A stretch of DNA of 64,000 nt from Pleurotus ostreatus/Saccharomyces cerevisiae fusant (taxonomy: Eukaryota; Opisthokonta). Positions 12,730 to 22,926 of the stretch are shown here, piece by piece (positions within the stretch are counted from its first letter, which is position 1; the number at the start of each line of letters is the position of its first letter). The notes beneath the pieces were generated by a model. That model was given only the letters and a program-made list of their open reading frames with translations. It was not told the DNA's origin and did not search any database. The DNA lies in NCBI GenBank assembly GCA_024196135.1, contig JAMQCK010000025.1, positions 104,369 through 168,368 of the forward strand. Reading direction: 5' to 3'. The position numbers and the translations under genes were made by a program.

Positions 12730-14615
12730 ATGCCTGTAGCATACTCAGCCACATCGAACAACGCACGACGGACAAGCCAGCCGTCGACCAGCACCACATC
12801 ACCAAATGCTACGTCCCCAGCATCCCCCTCCCCCAGCTCCAGCGCGGCAGCCATTGCGAACACCGTCGCGTCCCCTGCATCTGCATCTGCTGCTATGACA
12901 CCCCCGCGCACGAAGATACTGCTGGTGGGCTTGCGGCGGAGCGGCAAGTCGTCGATTCGGGAGTTTCTGTTCGCGGATATGCCGCCGAAGGAGACGTTCT
13001 ATCTGGAGCCTACAATGCGAACGAGGAAGACAGTATACGAGTGAGTGCTGGGTATCAGGATAAGGGAGGGCTGCGCGAAGGAGGGGAGGGGACTGGAATG
13101 CTTTTGGAAAGCGTATGTGTGGGAGGGGGAGGGAAGCGCTGTGGACCGGAGAAGCGCGCGTCTACACATCGCTGACTACCTCCCCTATAGCACCCTCATA
13201 CCTCTTGAAATATGGGACTGCCCAGGAACCACTACAGCGGAGAACCTTGGCGCGCCGCTGAGCCAGTTTAACGCGCTGATATTCGTCATAGACATGAGAG
13301 TGCGTACAACGTCTCCCATATAGAAGAACACTCGCTGACGTATCTTGACTTTCTCCCATGGCAACTTTTGACCTACGTCTGTCCCTGCGTCCCTCCTTCA
13401 CCTATGCATTCATCTATGGCCATTACAACGTCTACGCAACACTACTATTGCCAACCTCACAGGACCTCTACACCCAACCCATATCCCGCCTCGTCGAATG
13501 GATAACGGCAGCAACACGCGACGCGCCGAACCTCAACCTCGAGGTCTTCGTCCACAAGGCAGAGAAGCTACCCGAGGACGACAAGATCGAGAACTTCCGG
13601 CAGATCCAGGAGCGCGTAGCCGACCGGCTGCTAGACATAAGCGCCCTGTATGAGTCGGTACGCGTAGCGATCCTCCTTCTGGCGCGCACTAGACTGACGC
13701 GAGGCCCTGGCATTATGTAGGTCCCCCTCAACTTCCATCTTACTTCCATTTACGACCATTCCCTGCGCGAATCCTTCTCGCGCGTGCTGCATAAGCTTAT
13801 TCCTAGCCTACCGTATCTTGAGGAGCTCCTCAACGTATTTTGTGCAGTGAGTATACGGTATGCGATGCGTAGTCTGCCGTTGGCTGACCTTTGACTAGAA
13901 TTCGCAATCCCCGAAAGCTTTCCTTTTCGATGTTCACTCTAGATTATACTTGGCCACCGATGCTTCCCCTGTGGATGCAGCGACGCATGGTCTATTCTGC
14001 GACTGGCTTGAGCTGCTGAACGCGTTTGGCGGCCTCTTCAAGTATGTAGACGTCGTGGGATGCCATGCTTGTGCTGACCGCTGGGTAGATCCTCGACTGC
14101 GCCACCACGACCCACGAAGCCGCCGCTCCTGCCACCAGACCCTTCCTCAAATAATAGTTCTACCATCGTCTCGCCTTCCTTGTCGCGAACAGGGTCTGCT
14201 TCTGCGAGCGAGTTCGGCGGCTCGACAGCGAATGGCGGAAGCAAGAGCGGCGCAAGTAGCACGCTCAACGGCCATAAGGATCAGAATGGGAGCCCTCCCG
14301 CTGAACCTGAGCCAGAGCAGGGGAAGGCAAGGGTGGCGAAGGACTTGTTCTACCCGTCCGCTTCAACGTCGTTGAGCCCGGCGCCGCCTGGGACGACATT
14401 GACGTATCATGTTATCACGTCGCAATTGGCTTTGTTGGCGGTGAGTTTCTTGTAGAGCTTCGACTGGTACGAAGGTGCTCACGTCTGTCCAGGTGCTACC
14501 GACGCAGACGGTCTGGGAGGCCCGGAGAGGGCTTGTGGAGTACAACGTGGTGTTCTTTAGGGAGGGTGTGCGGGAGATATGTGAGGTAGAGAAGGGGGCG
14601 GGGATAGCTGCATAG
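12730..14615 (+). CDS. GTR2: Gtr2/RagC-D family small GTPase (TORC1 regulator)
   Basis: Seven exons (12730-13040, 13191-13299, 13463-13657, 13721-13846, 13899-14041, 14089-14440, 14493-14615) give about 452 residues in one frame. The G1 P-loop is GLRRSGKSS at residues 67-75, and the G3 region is [10 protein letters not shown] near 107-116. The G4-equivalent is the Rag-type VFVHKAEKL, followed by [12 protein letters not shown] and the C-terminal dimerisation half ([19 protein letters not shown]). WDCPG and HKAE in place of DxxG and NKxD are typical of RagC/D-Gtr2. These proteins pair with Gtr1/RagA at the vacuole to signal amino-acid sufficiency to TORC1. The protein is longer than yeast Gtr2 because of a Ser/Thr/Ala-rich N-terminal extension of about 60 residues and a Pro/Ser insertion of about 90 residues encoded by exon 6. 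NDUFAF5 follows on the same strand about 290 bases downstream. Confidence 0.93.
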
Positions 14616-14907
14616 ACATGGGCTCGAAGCGGTGATGGGGACATGGTCTGCTCGCGTTATACTGATAGCTGCTGCTGAGTCTTGCACCGTGGTTATACGA
14701 CCTCTCGCGGATACCTTTAGAGTACTGACTGACCTGGCTCGGAGGGATCCTTACTATACTTCGCTACTAGACTTGTTCCCCGATATATATCCAGGACTGC
14801 CGCTCGATGAATGCAATCCCCGCGCAATGGCTGGTACCGCCGACGTCATCATTGTGATGAAGCGCGTCGCGTCGCGCTGCTGCTGCTTGCCCTCGACGCT
14901 CATCACC

Positions 14908-16481
14908 ATGAACGGTCTTCGCCTCAGCAGGCGCGTCGCACCGCGTCTCAGCCATTCCAACGCACGCCCTAGCTTCTCCCCGTTGCGTCTGAGTCGTGCG
15001 TCCTCGCGCTCATATGCGTCCATCTCCCCATCCTCCTCCAACCTCACGCCCTACCAAATCTTCGACCGGCATGCGAAGGAGATCCAGAAAGACCAAGCTG
15101 CATCTTTGGATGGGGGGAAGCGCAGCATTACCGTCGACTACTTGCGGGATGAGGTAGCGGACAGGCTGATGGAGAGGTTCCTCGTGCGTCTGTCTCTTCA
15201 TACTGGCGTAGTATGAGAGGCCGACGGGACCGTACATTCAGGATATCAAGCGGGAGTTTGGCTCTGTGCTAGACTTGGGCTCCGGTCCTGGGCACTTCTC
15301 CAAGCTGCTTGAGGCTCCGAGGGTGAAGAAGAGTGTTATGCTGGAGTCGAGCGGTGCGTCGGGAGTGCAATGTCCTTGACGCCATACTAATAGAAAGACA
15401 CGAAGTGAAGACTCTGCACCGAGACCCGGATAGCGCTTTCAAAAGTGCGTTACTTCCTCAAGAACTCGCCTGACGAACGGCCACTGACGAATTACTTGCC
15501 TTCGTGCCATTCGTTCCGCCCAATTGTTCGACACACCCCAGTCCCCATCGAACGCATTCACTTTGACGAGGAACGATTGCTCGAACGCATCCCACGAAAT
15601 TCGCAGGAGGCCGTCGTCTCCTGCCTGAGCATGCACTGGATCAACGACTTGCCAGGTATGTTTCCATCCGCGTGGCCTCCTCCATCCCTAGTTCTGGTTG
15701 ACGTATATTTACGCAGTATACTAACGGTAATCTTCAGGTGTGCTTGTGCAGATCAGGGAAGCTCTGCAGCCAGATGGGCTGTTCCTCGGCGCCATGCTGG
15801 GTGGGGAGACGCTGTATGAGTTAAGGTGGGGATGCGACTTCCTACTCTATTCCTTCATATGCTCATGAGCATCCGGTACCCAAGATCCTCCCTCCAACTC
15901 GCCGAAACCGAACGCGAGGGCGGCCTCTCCCCCCACATCTCACCCATGACCGGCACGCAAGACATGTCAAACCTCATGGGGCGCGCAGGCTTCACCATGC
16001 TCACCGTCGACACGGACGAAGTGAAGGTGGCGTACCCGAGCATGTGGGAGCTGCTCGAGGACCTGCAGTCGATGGGGGAGTCGAGTGCGATTGTGGGGAG
16101 GTGAGTGAGGAGACGACCGCCTGATCGCCGAGTGCGAGGATGGTGTTTGTGGCAAAAGACTGATAAGATTGGTAGACGACCGTATATCCATCGGGATACG
16201 CTGGCGGCGGCTTCGGCTACATATAAGGGTAAATGTTCTCTTGACTGAAGCGGGTATGTTGTGCTGAAAAGACCTTACAGCGCTTCACGGCAACGAGGAC
16301 GGGTCGATACCCGCGACCTTCCAGATCGTCTACATGGTCTGTCGACACCTGCCGTATCACGAAGAAGCATTGAACTGACTATCCCATCTAGATTGGCTGG
16401 AAACCTTCGCCAAACCAACCGAGGCCAGCGAAGAGGGGATCCGGCGAGGTCAACCTCAAGGATGTATTCGAGACGAAGTAA
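14908..16481 (+). CDS. NDUFAF5: NDUFAF5-type complex I assembly factor (SAM-dependent)
   Basis: Nine exons (14908-15183, 15242-15353, 15394-15444, 15542-15655, 15738-15825, 15885-16100, 16176-16228, 16281-16336, 16392-16481) give 351 residues. The first 40 residues are Arg/Ser-rich without acids, fitting a mitochondrial presequence. SAM-binding motif I is LDLGSGPGH at residues 102-110. Conserved family blocks follow in order: [94 protein letters not shown] and RPAKRGS. In animals this protein hydroxylates an arginine of NDUFS7 early in complex I assembly, and the same role is likely here. The start at 14908 was chosen because it opens the presequence. The gene ends about 475 bases from the convergent AA14 gene. 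Confidence 0.95.
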
Positions 16482-16955
16482 TGCGAAAATACGACACCAC
16501 TTGACTTCACCGTCGTAAAGATGAAAATGAAAGTTTGCCTGACGCTGAGCGAGCCGCCTTCCTGTCTGAAGCCAGGCGCGCAAAACCTGCCCTTTTTCAG
16601 ACTGCTTTGCCACAAATCACACGAACCAGAGGAAGGCATTGAAAACAAGCATGTTTTCTGCCCAAGTCACCAAGACTAGCTCGGCGTCCCTACTATGATA
16701 CACTTGGTGGGTATACACCTACATGATAAGTTATAGGATGGTATACGACCCAAATCGTGATATACGGCCCGAGACTGGCTCGGGCACCACAAAGGTGCTA
16801 GCACCGAATGCGGGGTTTCACGAGAACGATGAGGGAGACGATGAAGGGAGAGGGATGAAGGGAGAGGGATGAAGGTGGTGGCGCTAGAGTGGAGGGTGCG
16901 CAGAGGGATATGTACAGAGGGCATAGGTGGCACGACAATGGAGCGAAGAGGTCAC
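16482..16955. other. Convergent 3' region between NDUFAF5 and the AA14 gene
   Basis: The two genes end facing each other. Both strands contain ORFs here, but all are shadows without splice support. The stretch 16841-16872 holds a short direct repeat of a GAAGGGAGAGGGAT unit. I see nothing else of note. Confidence 0.45.
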
Positions 16956-18701
16956 TCAGACCGTGATTTCTGTCCCCTGCAGCAGCGGGTGGCGCGCGAG
17001 GCGGCTGCGACGCTTCATCCGACGGCACTTGGCGGTCGAGTGGTCGTCGGCCGCGTTCGCGACGGCGGCGTTCACGGTGGTGTTTGCTGCGGCGGAGGGT
17101 GATGCTACCGCGGACGAGGACGCCGTCGACGCATCTCCACCCTCCGAGAAGTTGCCCCCCGCAGGCTCGTAGAAGTCGGACGACGATGGCGCTGCAGAAG
17201 AATGCGCTGCCGATGTCGTCGCCGCTGCTGCTGAGGTGGTCGGTGCTGTCTGAGTGGTAACAGCCGCATGCGAAGACGCTGCCACACTCGTATGAGGAGC
17301 AGCGCTCGCTTGCGTCGCCGCACCCGCGTTCGCAGTTGTGGTCGCTGCTGCCGAGTTCGCCTGCCCCGTCGCTGTCGCTGGCGACAGCAACGAGCTCAGC
17401 GCGCCACCCACAGCACTCGTCGCCTGATTCCCAATACTGCCGAGCGCGCTCGTCGCGTCGCCGAACGCGCTCGTGGCCTGGTTGCCCAGATCCTGCGCGA
17501 TGCTCAGGACGCCGCTGAGCGCCTTGACCGCATAGCGGAGGACGGGGAGCTGCGCGGTGGGCGAGGGCTCGGGGAGCTGGACGTAGGTGTCGGCGAAGAT
17601 GTCGTCCTGCGGGCCGTCGCGGAAATTGTAGAGGTCGTTGTAGAAGGGCGGGGCGGTGGGGGCCTCGAAGAGCTAGGACGCGATGTAAGCCACAATGTCT
17701 AGACAGTGGAGAGCGGGGCTGGCCAGGATGCGCCCGCAGACGGCGTAGTAGAGATGGAAAACTCACCGTGCTCTGGTTGTTAAGCCACCAGATCGGCTGC
17801 TTCGCGCCATAGGTACAGTTGCCGAGGACGGAGGAGGCTCGGTTGTTCTGGAGGTCCGCACCGCAGCGGCGCGGGACGGCGGGCTTTGCGAGGGCTACGT
17901 CGGACGTGGCGCCGGTGACATTGCAGCGGAAGCCGTTCATGTAGTCTGTGGGAGCTTGTGAGCTGGCCGGCCTTAGCCCCTAGCATGTGTCTATACGCAC
18001 TCTCCTCTCCACCACCTTCAATCTATTTGTGGATCAGCAATTCATTTCGTGCACATGCGATCACACCAACTCACCGAGTGAATCCAGTGCCAGGCGCAGA
18101 TGCAGCCGCCCGGAGGGCACGCAGGCATCTTCTCCGGCACCTGGAAGTCCGTGAAGCGCGTCCACACGCACGTCTGGTTCACGCTGAACACCGTAAAGTC
18201 CTCCTGCGTCACGTTCGCCACATCGCTCTTGTACGCGATCGACAGCGCGCACCCCTTCACGTTGTCCTCCCCCGTCGTGTGATACTCGATCATCTTCATG
18301 CCCGGGCACACGTCGTTCGGGTTGTTCTTCTCGCGCACGTCGCCGCCCGTCGCCGCGTTCGAGTCCGCGAAGGACGTCGCGCCCTTGGTGCACGCGATCT
18401 CGGCGGTCGCGGCCTTGCCGGCGGGGAGCTCGAAGAAGTCGCCGTCGTTTGGGGGGTAGTCGAGGTGGCCGTGGAACCACCAGGTGGTGAAGTTCATGTA
18501 CTTGAGCGGGACGACGGGGCGGTTGTCGTACGCGAAGGTGTTGCTGGTGACATTGAAGCCCCACATGCTGGGGTGCCAGAAAGCTGAGGGAGGGGTCAGC
18601 GAGGTGATATGAGGTGAGTGCATGCACCACGCACCAGCATGAGCCTCGACCATCCGCGCTGCCAGCAGCGCGGACAGAAGCATCGTCAAAAAGGTCTGCA
18701 T
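16956..18701 (-). CDS. AA14-like secreted lytic polysaccharide monooxygenase
   Basis: The CDS starts at 18701. Exon 1 (18701-18635) encodes the 20-residue signal peptide ending VEA and the first mature residues, so after cleavage the protein begins [13 protein letters not shown] with the N-terminal His needed for a copper histidine brace. Exon 2 (18583 to about 18075) carries the hallmark segments [34 protein letters not shown] and [15 protein letters not shown]. Exon 3 (about 17945-17767) has [15 protein letters not shown] and [12 protein letters not shown]. Exon 4 (17672-16956) has [20 protein letters not shown], then about 190 residues rich in Ala, Ser and Thr, ending in a basic tail. The pattern matches AA14 enzymes, described in white-rot fungi as copper oxygenases acting on xylan coated on cellulose. 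The exon 2/3 junction is ambiguous (see findings). Secretion and copper use are inferred from the family. Confidence 0.88.
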
Positions 18702-19586
18702 CGTGAAGGTGAAGTCGTGAAAGCCGCAGAACGCGTCAAGGAGGGTAGTAGGGAACGAGTGGAAGGCCTGCTGGCGGCTTGCGCGCGCGAGACCTGCTCT
18801 GAGGGGCACCGGAACACAAACACGGACGTGGGAGTAAGAGGCAAAGAACGAGAATGGGAAGCACGGTCGCCATGGTATTTTATCTGCTGCTATCGGTGGC
18901 GGAACAATGGCCGCGTACGTACGGCCCGCGTGCCCGGTCCAAAAATGGGAACAATGGCTGTTTGCACGTGCTTGGCACCTCACAATCAATTCTATTGTCG
19001 GCGTCGATCCTCGCGCTCCGCGGGCTCTGCCTTGCGGCGCTGCTCACAATGAGAGGGCTGTGGGACAACGACGAGCACTCCTCTCGTGCGATGGAGAAGG
19101 CCTGGCTGCGTCGAGTACTGCGCCCAGCACTGACCAGCTCGCGGCGCCGCACACAACGCATGCTGCATTCCAGACTTCCAAAGATGCCAGCGCATGGCCC
19201 GTTCCATCACCGTCGCTGCCTATCATGGATGCCATCCCGAGGTCTTTGGTGCGCAGCAGTCGTCGTAGACTGGTGGCTCGTTCTGTCTGGTCCTTCTGAA
19301 CCTGTCACCGTCACCAGGGCGCCGCTGGTGGCAGCAAGTACCTTGGCGCCCAAACGACACACATCCGACGTCGCGGTCTTTGGCCTCACTTCCTGTTCAT
19401 ATACTTGATCTTGGAAAGCTCTTGTACAAACGTACTTGCAGAATACCCGAGCGCCACAAGGCGCGCATCGAGCATAACAAGTGTCGACAACCGAGGCTTT
19501 GCCTCGAATGAATTCCATTCATTAACCTCCTCACAAGATGCCTTCCTGCAATGCATCCCTCCGAGTCGATCATTCCTGCCGACCAG
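18702..19586. other. Intergenic region upstream of the AA14 gene
   Basis: This region holds the AA14 promoter (from 18702 rightwards, read on the minus strand) and the 3' end of the thioesterase transcript. ORFs on both strands overlap one another and show no splice continuity or domain. Confidence 0.4.
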
Positions 19587-20965
19587 TCAGACCTGCGGTG
19601 CTGGCAGCACCTTCTCCAGCCACGTCTTCAATGCAATCAGCTCTTGGTTGCACGTCGCGTGCTGCATGCCGGGGTAGACATTCAGACTGAGGCCATCGGG
19701 ACCCTCGGCGAACTTGAGCTCGGATTTGAGGAAGGCGACGGATCTGAGGAAGGGTGAATATGGATGAGCATGCTCACGAAGCGAACACCGGACGTAGGGC
19801 AACAAAAGAAAGGGCGAGAGACTAGTGAAAGTCGACAACAGGGTACAAAAGGACAGGCACGCACCTCTGGCAGTACTCAAACCGCACAATCGGGTCCTCC
19901 GTCCCGTGGCCCCAAAAGATGGGCACCTTCCTCGCGTGGTCAGAGACCATCTGTTGATAGTGTGAGCGCCACGCACTTACTACAACAGTCCAGCAGCCCT
20001 GGATGCTTATCAGCACTCACCGCCTTGACCTTCCCCGCCAGCGGCAGCCACCCGCTCAGCACCGCCAACCCCGCCAACTTCCGCTCTGTCGTCAGCCCCG
20101 TCAGCAGTGTCATCGCGCCGCCCTGGCTGAAGCCGCCCAATACAATGTTGGCTGGAGGGATACCAGAATCCACCTCAGCCTTAATTAACTGGTTGAGGAG
20201 GTGGGTGGTGCGGAGCATGCCGGGCTCGTCCTCGTCAGAGTTGAGGGAGAAGGTGCGAATGTCGAACCAGGACTGGGTGGGAGTGAGGATTAGTTTGGGT
20301 GTTGCTGGGCAGATGATGGTGAGGGAGGGGGGACAGGGCAGGACTTGGAAAGAAAGATGGAGGGATACTATACGCACAGGCATGACCATCCCGCCGTTCG
20401 CCTGCACAGCTGCATGAGCGATTATCATCATCAGCTCGCGGTAGCGCTCACCGACACCGGCTGTTCAGGTCTGCACGCACAAGGTGAGTGTCAGATCGCT
20501 GGAGAGAGTGAAGAACAGGTGAAGTGGATCAAGTTGCAAGGGCGCGAGTCAGAACCGTGGCGATGTAAGAGCATACACTGGACTTGGGGGAAGCACACGA
20601 ACGAACACTCTCACTCACGCATGCGGCAATATCCACTTCACATGCGCCAGGCTCTTGTCCAGGCCCAGCATCTGCGCCACCGGCTCCCATCCATACCCAG
20701 AGTCGCCCAGCCCGTGCACAAACAGCACCGTCGCGGTATGCTTCGCCGTCGCGTTCACGACGAGCGTCTTGAGAGGGGCGAGGGAGGCCATGGTGAGTTC
20801 AGTAGAGTCTAGAGGTGCGTCCTTGAAGGTGCCAAGAGGGCTGTATGAGTCTAAGGATGCGCTGGAAGAGCCGGAGGTGCTCAAGGAAGACAAGTAGCAC
20901 GCGTAAAGCCCGAGAACAGTCGTGAACGAGGTGACGATGATGAGGGCTCTGCGAAGGCTCGGCAT
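19587..20965 (-). CDS. Acyl-protein thioesterase 1 family serine hydrolase
   Basis: Six exons (20965-20619, 20470-20452, 20401-20378, 20272-20021, 19950-19865, 19743-19587) join in phase. The catalytic core begins KHTATVLFVHGLGDSG (oxyanion-hole region). The nucleophile Ser is in GFSQGGAM, the Asp is in WGHGTEDPIV, and the His is in YPGMQHATC. This is the complete triad of the APT/lysophospholipase family, which removes palmitate from cytosolic proteins such as Ras and G-alpha subunits. Exons 2 and 3 are only 19 and 24 bases, yet give the expected HAPEQPVSANGGMVMPSWFD. The usual family start would be the ATG at 20791 (MASLAPLKTLVV, 236 aa). The frame stays open upstream to an ATG at 20965, which adds 58 residues including a hydrophobic stretch (ALIIVTSFTTVLGLYACYL). 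I give the longer model; the shorter one is equally possible. Confidence 0.88.
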
Positions 20966-21102
20966 GGCGGGCCGGATTACCCGCCGCGCGAGGAACGATC
21001 GATGGCGATCACTGTAGGGCATTGACTTTGAGCAGCGCGCGGGTGACTTGAGCAAGACGTGTAACCCTTGTTCTCTTGAACCTCCCTTATTCTCCTCCTG
21101 TC
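20966..21102. promoter_or_regulatory. Short shared promoter of thioesterase and TRM10
   Basis: The two genes are head to head with at most 137 bases between the possible start codons (311 bases if the thioesterase starts at 20791). Any promoter elements must be shared or overlap the first exons. No clear TATA box was seen. Confidence 0.4.
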
Positions 21103-22926
21103 ATGGACACCAGCCTTGAGGCTCACGAGTCGGCCCCGCCGGTCGTAGCTGAGGAGGCTACCACTTCCGCAGCGGCCGAGGGAACGCCTGCCGCGTCGGA
21201 AGGCGCGTCCCCTGCTCCCGAGACTGGCGCAGGGGAGGGCTCCGCGCCAGTCATGTCCAAAAGCGCGATGAAGAAGCTAGCGAAGGCGGAGCGTATTGCA
21301 GCGCAGAAGGTGCGTCGAGTCTAGTCATCAGCTCCCCTCCCCTCCCACTCACCTCTCCCGCCTCTCCTCCGCCCCCTTCCCCTCCTTCCCCTCCCCCCCG
21401 CTCCAACCCACTCACTTCTTTCCACTTTCCCACCATGTACTAACCATTAAATCTCTTCAGCACGAACGCCGCGCACGCGAGAAGGAGATGCGCAAGGAGA
21501 AGAAGCGGGCTTTGGCGCAGAAGCGCGCCGCGGGCGAGCTCGACGAGAACGAGGAGGAGAAGTTGCGCGCGCCGAAGCGGCCGCGGATGAGCAGGGAGAA
21601 GCCGTTCTGTCAGCTTGTTGTGGATTTGGGCTTCGATGAGAAGATGTCGGATAATGTGAGTGGATGATTCCTTCGTGCCTATCTCCCCCAACCCATGAAC
21701 TCTAACCAAAAGCCCTCCTGCTCTCCCCCATCCCGCTCCCTTCCATCCCCACATCTTCACCGTCCCACTAACCCTCAACCTAGGAAGTAAAATCCCTCGC
21801 CTCGCAACTAGGGTACACCTACTCCGCCAACCGACGCGCGCCAACGCCGTTCAAACTCCTCTTCACGGGCCTCGGCGGGCGCACGCTTGAGCGGCTGGAG
21901 TCGCAGAACGATGCGAGCTATAAGAGGTGGCAGGGCACGGAGTGGTGGCGGGAGGGGTATGAGGGGTTGTGGGAGAAGCCCTCTGGCGCAGCCGATCCTG
22001 CAGAGTCCACGGAATCCACCGAAGCAGCACCGTCTGTCACTATGGATGCTCCTGCGACTACGACCGAAGGCGTCACTGCGTCAACCACTGAAGGCACCTC
22101 CGCACCCACCACGCAAGATGCCTCCGCTCCTACTACTGCTTCTGGTCTTGAACTCGCCACCACTGATTCCATTCGTGCCCCTCGCCGCTCGAAAGCTCCC
22201 CGCGCCTCTACCGCTCAGTCGCGCGCCTCCGCGCCCCAATCCAGCGTCGTCTACCTCACCGCCGACTCCGAGGTCGAGCTGAGCGAGCTGAAGGAGGACG
22301 AGACGTATATCATTGGCGGGATCTGTGATCATAATCGGTATAAGGTACGTAGACATTCCGTCTAGCTGAGGCTTCATGCGCATCAGAGACGTCCGATGGA
22401 TGACCTCACCTTTACTACCTTCAGAACCTTTGCCTCAACAAAGCAAAAGAGACGGGCATCCGTACCGCACGACTGCCCATCGGTCGCTACCTGGCGCATA
22501 TGCCGACGCGGAAGGTGTTGACGGTGAATCAGGTGTGTATAGTTTCGAACACATCTTCAATTTCTTTTCATCCCCACCCACTACCTTCCCACCTCGCTTC
22601 CCTCTCTGTAACCTACAATCCGCTCACACCTCCCCCAGGTCGTCGAAATCATGTGCAAATGGGTCGAGACGCGCGACTGGGAAAAGGCACTCTTGGAGGT
22701 CATGCCGAAGCGCAAGTTCAACCCAAATGGGCGGCAGCAGAAGGGGGGTGGGAAGGGTGGGGAGAAGGAAGACGGCGCTGAGGGTGTTGGAGGGAATGAG
22801 GAAGGAAATGGCGCGGGTGTTGATAGGATCGGCGAGGAGGGAACTGGTGCAGCGGAGGACAAGTGCGAGAAGGAGGCCATTGTTGTATCTGAAGATGCTG
22901 CTATGGCTATAGAGGAGACAGCTTGA
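21103..22926 (+). CDS. TRM10: tRNA (guanine-N1-)-methyltransferase, Trm10 family
   Basis: Five exons (21103-21309, 21461-21655, 21784-22344, 22425-22532, 22639-22926) give 452 residues, all in phase. A Glu/Ala-rich N-terminus leads into a basic helix (HERRAREKEMRKEKKRALAQ), then the SPOUT fold: FCQLVVDLGFDEKM, LLFTGLGGRTLERL, ETYIIGGICDHNRYKNLCLN, ARLPIGRYL and KVLTVNQVVEIMCKW. The Asp in GGICDHNR is the proposed general base in the family. Trm10 uses SAM to methylate N1 of G9 in cytosolic tRNAs. The C-terminus is a Gly/Glu-rich acidic tail. Unusual is an insertion of about 85 residues between EGLWEKPSG and SVVYLTADSE, rich in Thr, Ser and Ala with TTEG repeats, sitting inside the SPOUT domain. 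The gene shares its upstream region with the divergent thioesterase. Confidence 0.95.

Noticed and set aside
22640..22926. Minus-strand ORFs opposite the TRM10 last exon
   Set aside because: They are antisense shadows of a well-supported coding exon.
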